From positions 245,609 through 309,608 of the forward strand of contig CALIMH010000006.1 in NCBI GenBank assembly GCA_938028725.1: a stretch of 64,000 bases of DNA. The letters are read 5' to 3'. The notes beneath the pieces are model-generated. The model was given only the letters and a program-made list of their open reading frames with translations, did no database searches and was not told the DNA's origin. The position numbers and the translations under genes are program-made. The stretch is from an uncultured Anaerolineae bacterium. Lineage in GTDB: Bacteria > Chloroflexota > Anaerolineae > J036 > Brachytrichaceae. Within the stretch, counting starts at the first letter, position 1; every line of letters starts with the position of its first letter. This document shows positions 46,314-56,417 of this stretch, one piece after another.

Positions 46314-46390
46314 TGGAGGCCTGTTGAGACCGCTGTGGTGGTGTCCCGTCCCCTCTGGTTCTTGTGATTGACGCTGAGCAGGCGCCGAGA

Positions 46391-47695
46391 TCACGGCGCC
46401 GAGGTCGGAGCATCGTCCGGAGGCTCTGCTTCAGCAGTGGATGGGGGAGGCGTCTCAATGAGCGGTGGAAGCATCGGCTCGCTGGTGAACTGGGGGAACG
46501 GCGTGGGCAGCACCAACGGCTTGCGGGTGGGGCGCCGTGGACGCGCAGGGGAGCTGTTCTGCGCCGGCGCCTCAATCAGCAGTGTCGCAGTGGCCGGTGT
46601 GGGCAACGGGGGCGGAAGCACGGTGGGTGAGGCGAGTGGCAGTGCCGTGCTCGTCGCTGTCTCGCGTGGGGTAGTGCTCAGCAGTAAAGGCTGACGATTC
46701 TGTAGTGTTGCCTCGCTGCGATTCACGTTGCTGATGAACAGACCTACTACACCCGCACCCAACACCAGCAGCACCGCTAGCCACGCCGCCAGCAGCAACC
46801 AGGAGGGCGCTGGCCGCCTTTGTGGCAGTGTGACCCGGCCCGGAGACAGAGCCGGCTGTGGTGCCGTCGTTCGGCGCAGCTCCTCGGGCAGGGGCGGCGC
46901 GCTGAGCGCGGCGTAGAACGCCCGCGCCAGGCTACCGGCGGAGGAGGGGCGCTGGGCTGGCTGTTTGTTCAGCGCCCACATCACCACATCGCCCACCGCA
47001 CGCGGCACGCGCGGGTTGACGGTGCACACGTGTTTGGGCGTCGCCTCGACGTGCATCCGCGCGATTGCCACATCGTTATCAGCCATAAACGGATGCTTGC
47101 CGGTCAGAGCCAGATACAGCGTGACGCCAAGCGAGTAGATGTCGCTGGACGGTGTGGGCGGATTGCCAAGCACTTGTTCGGGTGACATAAACAGCACCGA
47201 GCCGACTTGCCCGCGCGTGAGCGTCGGCGAGCTGCCATCCGCTAAACACGCAATGCCGAAGTCGGTCAACAGCACTGAGCCATCATGGCGCAGCAGGATG
47301 TTTGCCGCCTTCACATCGCGGTGGATGACACCATTGCGGTGGGCGTAATCGAGCGCACTGGCGACGGCTTCGAGGATCGGCGCTAGTTGTTGCGGCGACA
47401 GCAGCCCCCGTCTTGCAATCAGCGCTGCCAACGACTCGCCAGAGACATACTCCATGACGATGAAGGGTGTGCCATTGTGCTCCCCATAGTCGAGCACTGG
47501 CACAATGTTCGGGTGGTGCAACCGGAACGATGCTTCTTGGGCGAACCGCTTTCGCATCACCGGATCACCGAGCAGCATGGGATGGAGCAGCTTGAGAGCT
47601 ACCAAGGTGCCTTGTGGCGTCTTGGCGCGATAGACTACCGCCATGCCGCCGCGGCTGATCTCCACCAGATCGGTGTAGCTGCCAAACTGCCTCAT
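46391..47695 (-). CDS. Membrane Ser/Thr protein kinase (PknB-like)
   Basis: A 434-residue Hanks-type kinase. The cytosolic domain (1-265) has the glycine loop ISRGGMAVVY, ATP Lys35 (VALKLL), the catalytic loop HRDVKAAN (125-132) and the DFG motif at 145-147. A Pro-rich juxtamembrane stretch leads to one transmembrane helix (299-322), then an extracytoplasmic Thr/Pro-rich tail with no recognisable sensor domain such as PASTA. A TACACT element is 11 bases upstream on the minus strand. It is monocistronic. Confidence 0.93.
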   Translation of the reverse strand: MRQFGSYTDLVEISRGGMAVVYRAKTPQGTLVALKLLHPMLLGDPVMRKRFAQEASFRLHHPNIVPVLDYGEHNGTPFIVMEYVSGESLAALIARRGLLSPQQLAPILEAVASALDYAHRNGVIHRDVKAANILLRHDGSVLLTDFGIACLADGSSPTLTRGQVGSVLFMSPEQVLGNPPTPSSDIYSLGVTLYLALTGKHPFMADNDVAIARMHVEATPKHVCTVNPRVPRAVGDVVMWALNKQPAQRPSSAGSLARAFYAALSAPPLPEELRRTTAPQPALSPGRVTLPQRRPAPSWLLLAAWLAVLLVLGAGVVGLFISNVNRSEATLQNRQPLLLSTTPRETATSTALPLASPTVLPPPLPTPATATLLIEAPAQNSSPARPRRPTRKPLVLPTPFPQFTSEPMLPPLIETPPPSTAEAEPPDDAPTSAP

Positions 47696-47799
47696 CCCAT
47701 TGATGAAGTGTAAAACATGGCACTAGCTGAGGGGCGAGCGGCAGTGATGAGGGTATAGGTGGCGCAGTGTAGTACGATGTTGTGCGCCTCAGCGCAACA

Positions 47800-48900
47800 A
47801 TGAAAGTCGCGGTCAACGCCTGGTTCCTAGATTCGCCCCTTGAACACACCACCGGCACCGGCCAATACGCGCGCCGCATCGTGTCGGAGATTGCGCGCTT
47901 GGCTCCTGATGTGCACATGGAGCTGGTGTATCCGCGCCGCCGCGATGACTGGAGCAAGCTCTATTTCGAGCAGGTGCAGTTCCCCAGCGAGGCCGCGCGC
48001 ATGGGGGCCGATCTCGCTTTTGTGCCTTATTGGGCGCCGCCCTTGGCCAGCCGTGTGCCGGTTGTGGTGACCGTGCACGACGTGATCCCGCTGGCGCTGC
48101 CGGCTTATCGCGGCGGCTTGCTCCAGCGCGCCTACACCAGCTTGGTGCGCGCCGCTTCGGCCAACGCGCGCGCCGTGATCACCGACTCGGAGTTCAGCCG
48201 CCGCGATGTGCTGCGCTACTTGCCGGTGGAAGAGCGCTGTGTGTCGGTGGTGCCGTTGGCCGCCGGCGCCGAATATCACCCCCTCGTAGCCGAGGCCGAA
48301 CGCCAGCGCGTGCGCCAACGCTACAACCTGCCTGACAACTATGTGCTCTACTTGAGCGGCTTCGATGCCCGCAAGAACATCGAGACCTTGCTGCAAGTGT
48401 ACGTGTGGTGCGGCGAGTCCATCGGCGAGGAGTTCGCGCTGGTCGTGAACGCGACCGAGGATACACCCGTGGTGGCCAACAATGGCCAGCGCATGACCCT
48501 AGGCGCGATGATGGACGCGCTGGAGGTGCGTGAGTATGTGCGCTGCATCGGGCCGGTGGCTGAAGCTGATAAGCCGGCGCTCTACGCCGGCGCGCGCGCC
48601 TTCTTGTTCCCCTCCACTTACGAAGGCTTCGGTTTGCCGGTGCTCGAGGCGATGGCCTGTGGTGTGCCAGTGGTCGGCAGCAACGCTGCCAGCGTCGCCG
48701 AGGTGGTTGGCAATGCCGGGATGCTGGTGGACCCTCTTGATGCGCGCAGCATGGCCGGCGCGCTGATCGCGGTGTGCATCGAGGATGACCTGCACCAGGT
48801 CCTGCGCCAGCGGGCGTTGTTACGGGCAGCGCAGTTCTCCTGGCAGGCCGCTGCAATGGCCACCTTGGCCGTCTTTCGCAAGGTGATGGATGCATCCTAG
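47800..48900 (+). CDS. GT4-family glycosyltransferase
   Basis: A GT-B glycosyltransferase of 366 residues. It begins MKVAVNAWFLDSPLEHTTGT, with GTGQY of the acceptor-side domain. The C-terminal donor domain has the E-x7-E motif FLFPSTYEGFGLPVLEAMACGVPVV, typical of GT4. There is no membrane segment. These enzymes transfer sugars from nucleotide donors in LPS, exopolysaccharide or glycolipid synthesis. The ATG at 47800 is used over an upstream one at 47782. The next gene overlaps its end by 11 bases, so they are co-translated. Confidence 0.92.
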   Translation: MKVAVNAWFLDSPLEHTTGTGQYARRIVSEIARLAPDVHMELVYPRRRDDWSKLYFEQVQFPSEAARMGADLAFVPYWAPPLASRVPVVVTVHDVIPLALPAYRGGLLQRAYTSLVRAASANARAVITDSEFSRRDVLRYLPVEERCVSVVPLAAGAEYHPLVAEAERQRVRQRYNLPDNYVLYLSGFDARKNIETLLQVYVWCGESIGEEFALVVNATEDTPVVANNGQRMTLGAMMDALEVREYVRCIGPVAEADKPALYAGARAFLFPSTYEGFGLPVLEAMACGVPVVGSNAASVAEVVGNAGMLVDPLDARSMAGALIAVCIEDDLHQVLRQRALLRAAQFSWQAAAMATLAVFRKVMDAS

Positions 48901-51427
48901 CATGCGCGCCGATCGCTGGGGAGTGGCCTGGCCGGCGCTGGTGTTTGTTGCGGCGTTGGCGCTTTACACCTGGACGCTGCAGGGCGATGTGCAACCAGCC
49001 GACAGCGGCGAGCTGCAGATTGCAGCGCTGCTGCTCGGCATACCTCACCCGCCGGGCTATCCCCTCTTCACGTTGCTCGGCTGGCTCTTCGCCCACTTGC
49101 CGCTGCCCCTATCGCTGTTTGGCCGCGTCTCATGGCTCTCGTCCGTGAGCGCGGCGCTGACGTTGGCAGTGGCTGCGCGCGCAGTGTGGGAGGTTTCACC
49201 AACACGGCTGGCAGCGCTAGCAAGCGGGGTGGCAGCGCTGGCGATCGGCGTCAGCACCACTTTTTGGGCACAGGCGACCACGACCAACATCCGCAGCCTC
49301 ACCGCGCTGTTCGCTGTGCTGATGCTCTGGGTGAGCACGCGCACCTGGCACAGCCCCGACCCGGCGCGGCTGCGCGAGTTTGCGCTGGTGACGGGGCTAG
49401 GGGTGGCGCATCATGGCTCGCTGGTGTTCATCGCCGGTGTGTTGGGGGTGTGGGTAGTTGCTCGGCTTTGGCGGCAGGGCAAGCTCTCGGCAGGCGTCGT
49501 GCTCAGTGCGACGCTGATCCTCGTCGCTACGCAAGCAGTGTGGCTGTACCTGCCGTTGCGCGACGCCGCCGGCGCGCGCTTCGCGCCGGGCACGCTGCGC
49601 ACCTTGCAGGGCTTGCTTTTTCACGTGTTGGCGCGTGGCTTTGGCGGCGACATGCTGGCCTTCGCTGCGCCGGATGTGCTCGGCGAGCGTTTGGCGTTGT
49701 CGCCCGTCTTGCTACGCTTCCAATTTAGCTTGCCGGTGCTGCTCGGCCTAGTGGGGGGCTGGGCCATGTTGATTGTGCACCAACGTGCGCTGGGCTTGGT
49801 CTGGTTGATCGCCTGGCTGCTGCACGGGTTCATCTCCCTCACCTATCGGGCGCCGCAAACGGTGGAATATGCCTTGCCCTGCTGGGTGCTCTTGGGGGTG
49901 GCCGGTGGGGCAGGGGCAGCCACAGCGCTGACGGGGAGCCAAACGCGCCGCGCTGCGCTGATCGCTGTGTCGCTGCTGCTGCTCCTGGCTATTCGTGACG
50001 GCTGGGAGCGCAGCATGAGCTACCGGTGGTTGGCAGCAGATCGCACTGCTCGCATCCGCGCTGAACAAACGCTGCGCGCGGCGCCGAGCGGCGCGGTGAT
50101 CTTCGCCCAGTGGCATCAAGCAACACCGCTCTGGGCGTTGCAAGATGTGGAGGGGCTGCGCCTCGACGTGCGGGTGGAGTACGTCTTCCCACAAGGTGCG
50201 CAGCCATACGCTGTAACCTTTGCTCAGCGCCTGGCCGAGCAGCGTGCCCAGCGCCCCTCCTGCGCTACCAGCTTCTTCGAGGCCGAGTTTGTAGCTCAGC
50301 GGCTCGATCTGCGACCCGTGGCCGGGGCGCCGCTGTGGTGCACGACCAGCGGAACAGAGTTGCCTCCGCCCGACGCGGTGACATTTGAGAATGGCCTGCG
50401 CGCCTGGCTGGTGCTGCCTTCGACCCAGGCGCAAGTTGGCGAATTGCTCTGGTTGGATGTGCACTGGGAGGCAGCCGACCCGCATGTCCAGCTGTCACTC
50501 ACTGCGCGCTTCCTGCGTCCAGACGGCCGCCTCGCTGGGCAGGCGGATGTGCGGCTGGAGGGCCGCGCGCGCGGCGCACGCCGTGCCGCGCTCGGCGTGC
50601 CGTTGGACGTGCCGCCCGGTACATACGCGCTTTGGCTGGGCGCGTATCCGAGCGATGCCCCCGGCCAACCCCTCCGCCTGCGCGGCCGCGATGCGGTGTT
50701 TGCTGCTGTGGCGCAGCTGCAGATTGTGCCGGCGGAGATGCCGCCGGCGACGCGCCGGCCGCTTGTGACCTTGCCCGCTGCTGAACAGCCGCAGTTGCTC
50801 GGCGTGGACTACGACACCGGCGTGGCCGGCCAATTGCGCCTGTGGACGCACTGGCAGCTCGGCACAAAGCCCCAAGTGATCACGGTCACCGACGCCCTGA
50901 ACATGATGCCGTTGGCCTCCCCAAAGCTGTTGCCCGCCCGCCAGGCAGGTTCGGGCGCATTCCTGTCGCTGGCTTTTGATGTGCCGTTGGGCCGCGCGCT
51001 GCGACTTCAGCCGACAGGGCACGATTTGCCGTCGCCGCGCGCCGATGAGCGCTACCTGCCACTAGCCGGCGGGCTCACCCTGGTCGGTGCCGAGCCGGTG
51101 GCCTGGGCCGGCACCTCGTGGCTGACGCTGCAATGGCTGGCGGCCCGCCCGTTGGCGGACGACTACGTGGTCTCCGCGCGCGTGCTAGGCGAGAACGTGT
51201 ATCGCGCTCACGACAGTGTGCCTGCCCTCGGTGCGATCCCCACCCTCAAGTGGATTCGCGGCAGCGTGGTGGATGACTTACACCCCTTCTCGGCGGACGT
51301 CTCGCAGCAAATCTCACAAGGCGAGGTGGTGGTGTATGACAGCGTGAACCGCTTAGCGTTGCCGTTGCTGGATGAGCGTTACGAGGGGCGGCTCGTCCTG
51401 CCGATCGGCCGTGGTGCAGCGCCGTAG
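48890..51427 (+). CDS. DUF2723 multi-pass membrane protein
   Basis: An 845-residue protein. The N-terminal half is about ten membrane helices with the DUF2723 signature in the first loop, PADSGELQIAALLLGIPHPP (about 42-61). DUF2723/TMEM260 proteins are GT-C-type glycosyltransferases, in some lineages O-mannosyltransferases. The C-terminal half (from about residue 490) is soluble, made of beta-sandwich repeats, much like the end of the GT39-like protein at 2404-4614. The start overlaps the GT4 gene; ATG 48902 is an alternative. Together they suggest surface glycosylation. Confidence 0.9.
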   Translation: MHPSMRADRWGVAWPALVFVAALALYTWTLQGDVQPADSGELQIAALLLGIPHPPGYPLFTLLGWLFAHLPLPLSLFGRVSWLSSVSAALTLAVAARAVWEVSPTRLAALASGVAALAIGVSTTFWAQATTTNIRSLTALFAVLMLWVSTRTWHSPDPARLREFALVTGLGVAHHGSLVFIAGVLGVWVVARLWRQGKLSAGVVLSATLILVATQAVWLYLPLRDAAGARFAPGTLRTLQGLLFHVLARGFGGDMLAFAAPDVLGERLALSPVLLRFQFSLPVLLGLVGGWAMLIVHQRALGLVWLIAWLLHGFISLTYRAPQTVEYALPCWVLLGVAGGAGAATALTGSQTRRAALIAVSLLLLLAIRDGWERSMSYRWLAADRTARIRAEQTLRAAPSGAVIFAQWHQATPLWALQDVEGLRLDVRVEYVFPQGAQPYAVTFAQRLAEQRAQRPSCATSFFEAEFVAQRLDLRPVAGAPLWCTTSGTELPPPDAVTFENGLRAWLVLPSTQAQVGELLWLDVHWEAADPHVQLSLTARFLRPDGRLAGQADVRLEGRARGARRAALGVPLDVPPGTYALWLGAYPSDAPGQPLRLRGRDAVFAAVAQLQIVPAEMPPATRRPLVTLPAAEQPQLLGVDYDTGVAGQLRLWTHWQLGTKPQVITVTDALNMMPLASPKLLPARQAGSGAFLSLAFDVPLGRALRLQPTGHDLPSPRADERYLPLAGGLTLVGAEPVAWAGTSWLTLQWLAARPLADDYVVSARVLGENVYRAHDSVPALGAIPTLKWIRGSVVDDLHPFSADVSQQISQGEVVVYDSVNRLALPLLDERYEGRLVLPIGRGAAP

Positions 51428-51472
51428 TTGGCAGCACTCCCCAGTTGGGGGCAGCCGCCTGGGCGCCTGGGT

Positions 51473-51478
51473 TATACT
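51473..51478 (+). promoter_or_regulatory. -10-like element of xseA
   Basis: TATACT lies 35 bases before the xseA ATG at 51514. No consensus -35 at proper spacing is evident. Confidence 0.4.
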
Positions 51479-51513
51479 AGCGCTTCTGATACGCGCACGC
51501 TGCGAAGAGGGCC

Positions 51514-52809
51514 ATGCCGTCGTCACCGTTGCTCTCTCCCGAACCCCTTAGCGTGAGTGAACTCACGCAACAGATCAAGGGACGCATAGAAAGCGATCCG
51601 CGGTTCGAGAGCGTGTCCGTTGCGGGTGAGATCAGCAATTGCAGGCGCTCGGCTACTGGCCACCTGTACTTCACGCTGAGGGACGCCGAAGCCCAAGTGC
51701 GCTGTGTGATGTGGCGCGCCCAGGTCTCCCGTCTCCGTGTGGCACTGCAGGACGGTATGAGCGTTGTCGTTCGTGGGCGGGTAGGGGTGTACGAGCGCGA
51801 AGGAACCTATCAGCTCTTCGCAAGCGCGATAGAGCCAGCCGGCCTCGGCCTCGGTCCGATATTGGCAGAGTTGGAACGCTTGAAGCAGCGGCTGGCAGCA
51901 GAGGGCTTGTTCGACGTAGCGCGCAAGCGACCCTTGCCGAGCTTCCCAAGCGTGATAGGCGTCGTCACCTCTCCAAAAGCTGCAGCATGGCAGGATGTGC
52001 TCCACGTGCTGGGCCGACGCAACCCTTCACTGCGGGTGATCCTTTCACCTACGCTCGTGCAAGGCGATGATGCGCCACTTCAGATCGTCGCCGCTATCCG
52101 TCGCTTGAACGACTTGCAGGGTCGCGACCGACCGGATGTCATTCTCGTGGTGCGCGGGGGCGGCTCGCTGGAGGAGCTGAGTGCCTTCAACGACGAGGCC
52201 GTGGTGCGCGCCGTGGCGGCTTCGGCCATACCAGTGGTGAGCGGAGTGGGACATGAGGTGGATGTGACGCTCACCGACCTGGCGGCCGATGTGCGCGCAC
52301 CGACGCCTTCTGTCGCTGCTGAGCTGGTCACCGCGATCCCGCGGGAATCGCTGCTCGAGCGCCTCGATGAACAGGCCTCGAATCTGCAGGAAGTGATGAG
52401 GTTGCGCTTGATCGCCCTGCGCGAGCAGCTGGACGCGCAGCATGGCGCGCTCGTGGCCCAGATGGGGGCGCGCCTTGCTGCGAGCCGCAGCCGGCTGGAC
52501 ATGTTGCAACAAGCGCTGCGCTTATTGCGCCCTCAGCAGCACTTGGCGCGGCAGCGCGTCGCCTTGCAGGAGCTGCAGCGTCGGCTAGACCTGGCTGAGC
52601 GTGGACTCCTGCGCGCGTGGCGGGAATCGGCGCAACGATTGGCGGCACAGCTCCAAGCGCTCAGCCCACTCAACACGCTGGCGCGCGGCTACGCCATCGT
52701 GCAGCGTGACAACCACGAAGTGGTGCAGCACGTGGCGCAAGTGGTGGCTGGCGAGCGCTTGCGCGTGCTGGTGAGTGACGGCTCGTTCAACGTGCGCGTG
52801 GAGTCGTAA
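51514..52809 (+). CDS. xseA: Exodeoxyribonuclease VII large subunit
   Basis: The catalytic subunit of ExoVII (single-strand DNA exonuclease in repair), 431 residues. The N-terminal OB-fold (about 9-105, with GEISNCRRSATGHLYFTL) precedes the catalytic domain with LPSFPSVIGVVTSPKAAAWQD, VVRGGGSLEELSAFNDE and VVSGVGHEVDVTLTDLAAD, including the conserved histidine and aspartates. A long coiled coil follows, where the small subunit XseB binds. The small-subunit gene xseB is not next to it. It converges on uvrB, 13 bases away. Confidence 0.95.
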   Translation: MPSSPLLSPEPLSVSELTQQIKGRIESDPRFESVSVAGEISNCRRSATGHLYFTLRDAEAQVRCVMWRAQVSRLRVALQDGMSVVVRGRVGVYEREGTYQLFASAIEPAGLGLGPILAELERLKQRLAAEGLFDVARKRPLPSFPSVIGVVTSPKAAAWQDVLHVLGRRNPSLRVILSPTLVQGDDAPLQIVAAIRRLNDLQGRDRPDVILVVRGGGSLEELSAFNDEAVVRAVAASAIPVVSGVGHEVDVTLTDLAADVRAPTPSVAAELVTAIPRESLLERLDEQASNLQEVMRLRLIALREQLDAQHGALVAQMGARLAASRSRLDMLQQALRLLRPQQHLARQRVALQELQRRLDLAERGLLRAWRESAQRLAAQLQALSPLNTLARGYAIVQRDNHEVVQHVAQVVAGERLRVLVSDGSFNVRVES

Positions 52810-52822
52810 AGCCACGCAGCGC

Positions 52823-54958
<2,136 letters not shown>

Positions 54959-54965
54959 GCTGCAA

Positions 54966-54971
54966 ATTATC
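54966..54971 (-). promoter_or_regulatory. -10-like element of uvrB (leaderless arrangement)
   Basis: GATAAT on the minus strand is separated by seven bases from the ATG at 54958. Transcription would begin at the start codon. No Shine-Dalgarno exists in between. Confidence 0.5.
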
Positions 54972-55097
54972 GTGTCGGGCCGCTTACTGGGAAAAGTGGC
55001 GCATGAGTGAACCTCCTCTGTGGTGGTTGCCCTTCGCCAACTATGCCCCTTGTGTTCATGGTGCCATCAGCCGCGGAGGATACTCGGTGTTGTGATT

Positions 55098-55103
55098 TAC
55101 ACT
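55098..55103 (+). promoter_or_regulatory. -10-like element of the alpha/beta-hydrolase gene
   Basis: TACACT at 55098-55103 lies 92 bases before the GTG at 55196. The rest of the 237-bp gap between uvrB and the hydrolase shows nothing else. Confidence 0.35.
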
Positions 55104-55195
55104 CTGTGGGTGCCAGTCAGCCAGGCCCCGTAGCTTGCGGGCTGCGGTGGAAGATTGCCCCTCAGAGCACATCGTGATGCTGACAGGGAGAAACT

Positions 55196-56215
55196 GTGCA
55201 AGGCTTAAAACGTCAACCTTTGAAACGTGTGAAACGTGTGGCCGGCGTTGGCCTCGTGGTGATGCTGGCGCTGGGCGCGGCACGTTGGGCCTGGGTGGCG
55301 CGATCAGCGCCGCCAGCTGAGGCCAAGCCGGCAGCAGCATGGGCCGAGCCACCCAGCCGTTTCCTCAGCGTGGGCGGCGTCGCGTTGCATTTCACGGAGT
55401 TTGGTCCATCCGACGGTCCAGCGGTTGTGTTGGTACATGGTTTGCTGGGCAGCACCGCAGACTTCGCAGAGCTTGCACCAATGCTTGCGGCGGCCGGCTT
55501 CCATGTGTTAGCAGTGGATCGTCCACCCTTTGGCCTGTCGGATAAGCGAGCCGTCGCACCGATGACCGCAGCAGCGCAGGCAGACCTGCTGGCGGCTTGG
55601 CTAGATGCGCTGGGCCTGCCTCAAGCTGCTTGGCTTGGCCACAGCGCGGGCGGCCCAGTGGTGGCTCATTTGGCGTTGCGATACCCAGAGCGCGCGAGCA
55701 AGTTGATCTTGGTAGCGCCGCTGCTGGGTAACCCTGCAGCAGGGCCAGGCAATCCGTTCACCAGCCCGGCGCTTCCTGCCGTTGCGGCCATCGTCCTCAG
55801 CGCGCTGAACCCCGTCGCTCCTTGGGCAGAAGCAGAGCTGCGGGCGTTCTTCACCGATGAGCAGCTGCGTCAATTCCTCGACGATCAACTTGAGCTGGCC
55901 CAGGTGAATGAGGCACTGGCAGTTGGCGAGGCACGCTTCACCCGTGTGCAAGGGTGGGAGGCTGGCCTGCGCAACCTGGGCCGGCAGATACTTGCCACAC
56001 GCGACACGCTGCAGCCAAGCCAATTGGGCGAGCTGCGTATGCCGGTGTTGTTGATTTGGGGAGAGGCGGATCGCTTCATCTCGCCTGCGCTAGGGCGTCA
56101 ACTGGTTGACGCAATCCCAACTGCTAGGTTGGTGGCTTATCCGAACGCGGGCCATCAGCCTTGGCGTGATGTGCCCGCAGACTTTGTGCGCCAAGTGGTT
56201 GACTTTCTCAAGTGA
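55196..56215 (+). CDS. Membrane-anchored alpha/beta hydrolase
   Basis: 339 residues with an N-terminal basic anchor helix (about 12-35), which places the enzyme on the outside of the membrane. The hydrolase core has the oxyanion HGLLGS (81-86), the nucleophile elbow GHSAGG (Ser150), the acid in WGEADRF and the His in AGHQPW near the C-terminus. Substrate may be an ester, epoxide or lactone. The start is GTG, preceded by AGGGAG. No operon partner; the next gene has its own strong promoter. Confidence 0.85.
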   Translation: MQGLKRQPLKRVKRVAGVGLVVMLALGAARWAWVARSAPPAEAKPAAAWAEPPSRFLSVGGVALHFTEFGPSDGPAVVLVHGLLGSTADFAELAPMLAAAGFHVLAVDRPPFGLSDKRAVAPMTAAAQADLLAAWLDALGLPQAAWLGHSAGGPVVAHLALRYPERASKLILVAPLLGNPAAGPGNPFTSPALPAVAAIVLSALNPVAPWAEAELRAFFTDEQLRQFLDDQLELAQVNEALAVGEARFTRVQGWEAGLRNLGRQILATRDTLQPSQLGELRMPVLLIWGEADRFISPALGRQLVDAIPTARLVAYPNAGHQPWRDVPADFVRQVVDFLK

Positions 56216-56258
56216 AGTCCTTTTCAAAAAAGAGCACCAAAAAGCAATAGGGTTTCAT

Positions 56259-56276
56259 TGAGCAGCGCGCTGCTCA
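56259..56276. promoter_or_regulatory. 18-bp perfect palindrome upstream of the CBM-repeat gene
   Basis: TGAGCAGCG followed directly by its complement CGCTGCTCA, about 75 bases before the strong promoter at 56333-56360. It may be an operator or an activator site. As a terminator of the hydrolase gene it is weak, because only TCTT follows. Confidence 0.4.
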
Positions 56277-56332
56277 TCTTCAACATCAGAAAGGGCAAAG
56301 CCGAGGCTCGACCAATCCAGCTTCTGCGTGGC

Positions 56333-56360
56333 TTGACAGCGCGTCACCGAGGTATATACT
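56333..56360 (+). promoter_or_regulatory. Strong sigma-70-type promoter
   Basis: Consensus TTGACA (56333-56338) and TATACT (56355-56360) with a 16-base spacer. It drives the secreted CBM-repeat protein and probably the beta-helix gene. It is the closest match to consensus I noticed in the window. Confidence 0.8.
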
Positions 56361-56417
56361 ACGCTTTGCCCTGCATCATCATTACTAAACCGTGTCTTTT
56401 ACGGGAGTCCAGTTTTG

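Noticed and set aside
55003..55095. A 30-codon plus-strand ORF ([10 protein letters not shown]...) upstream of the hydrolase gene
   Set aside because: No Shine-Dalgarno and no family resemblance. The length is easily reached by chance.
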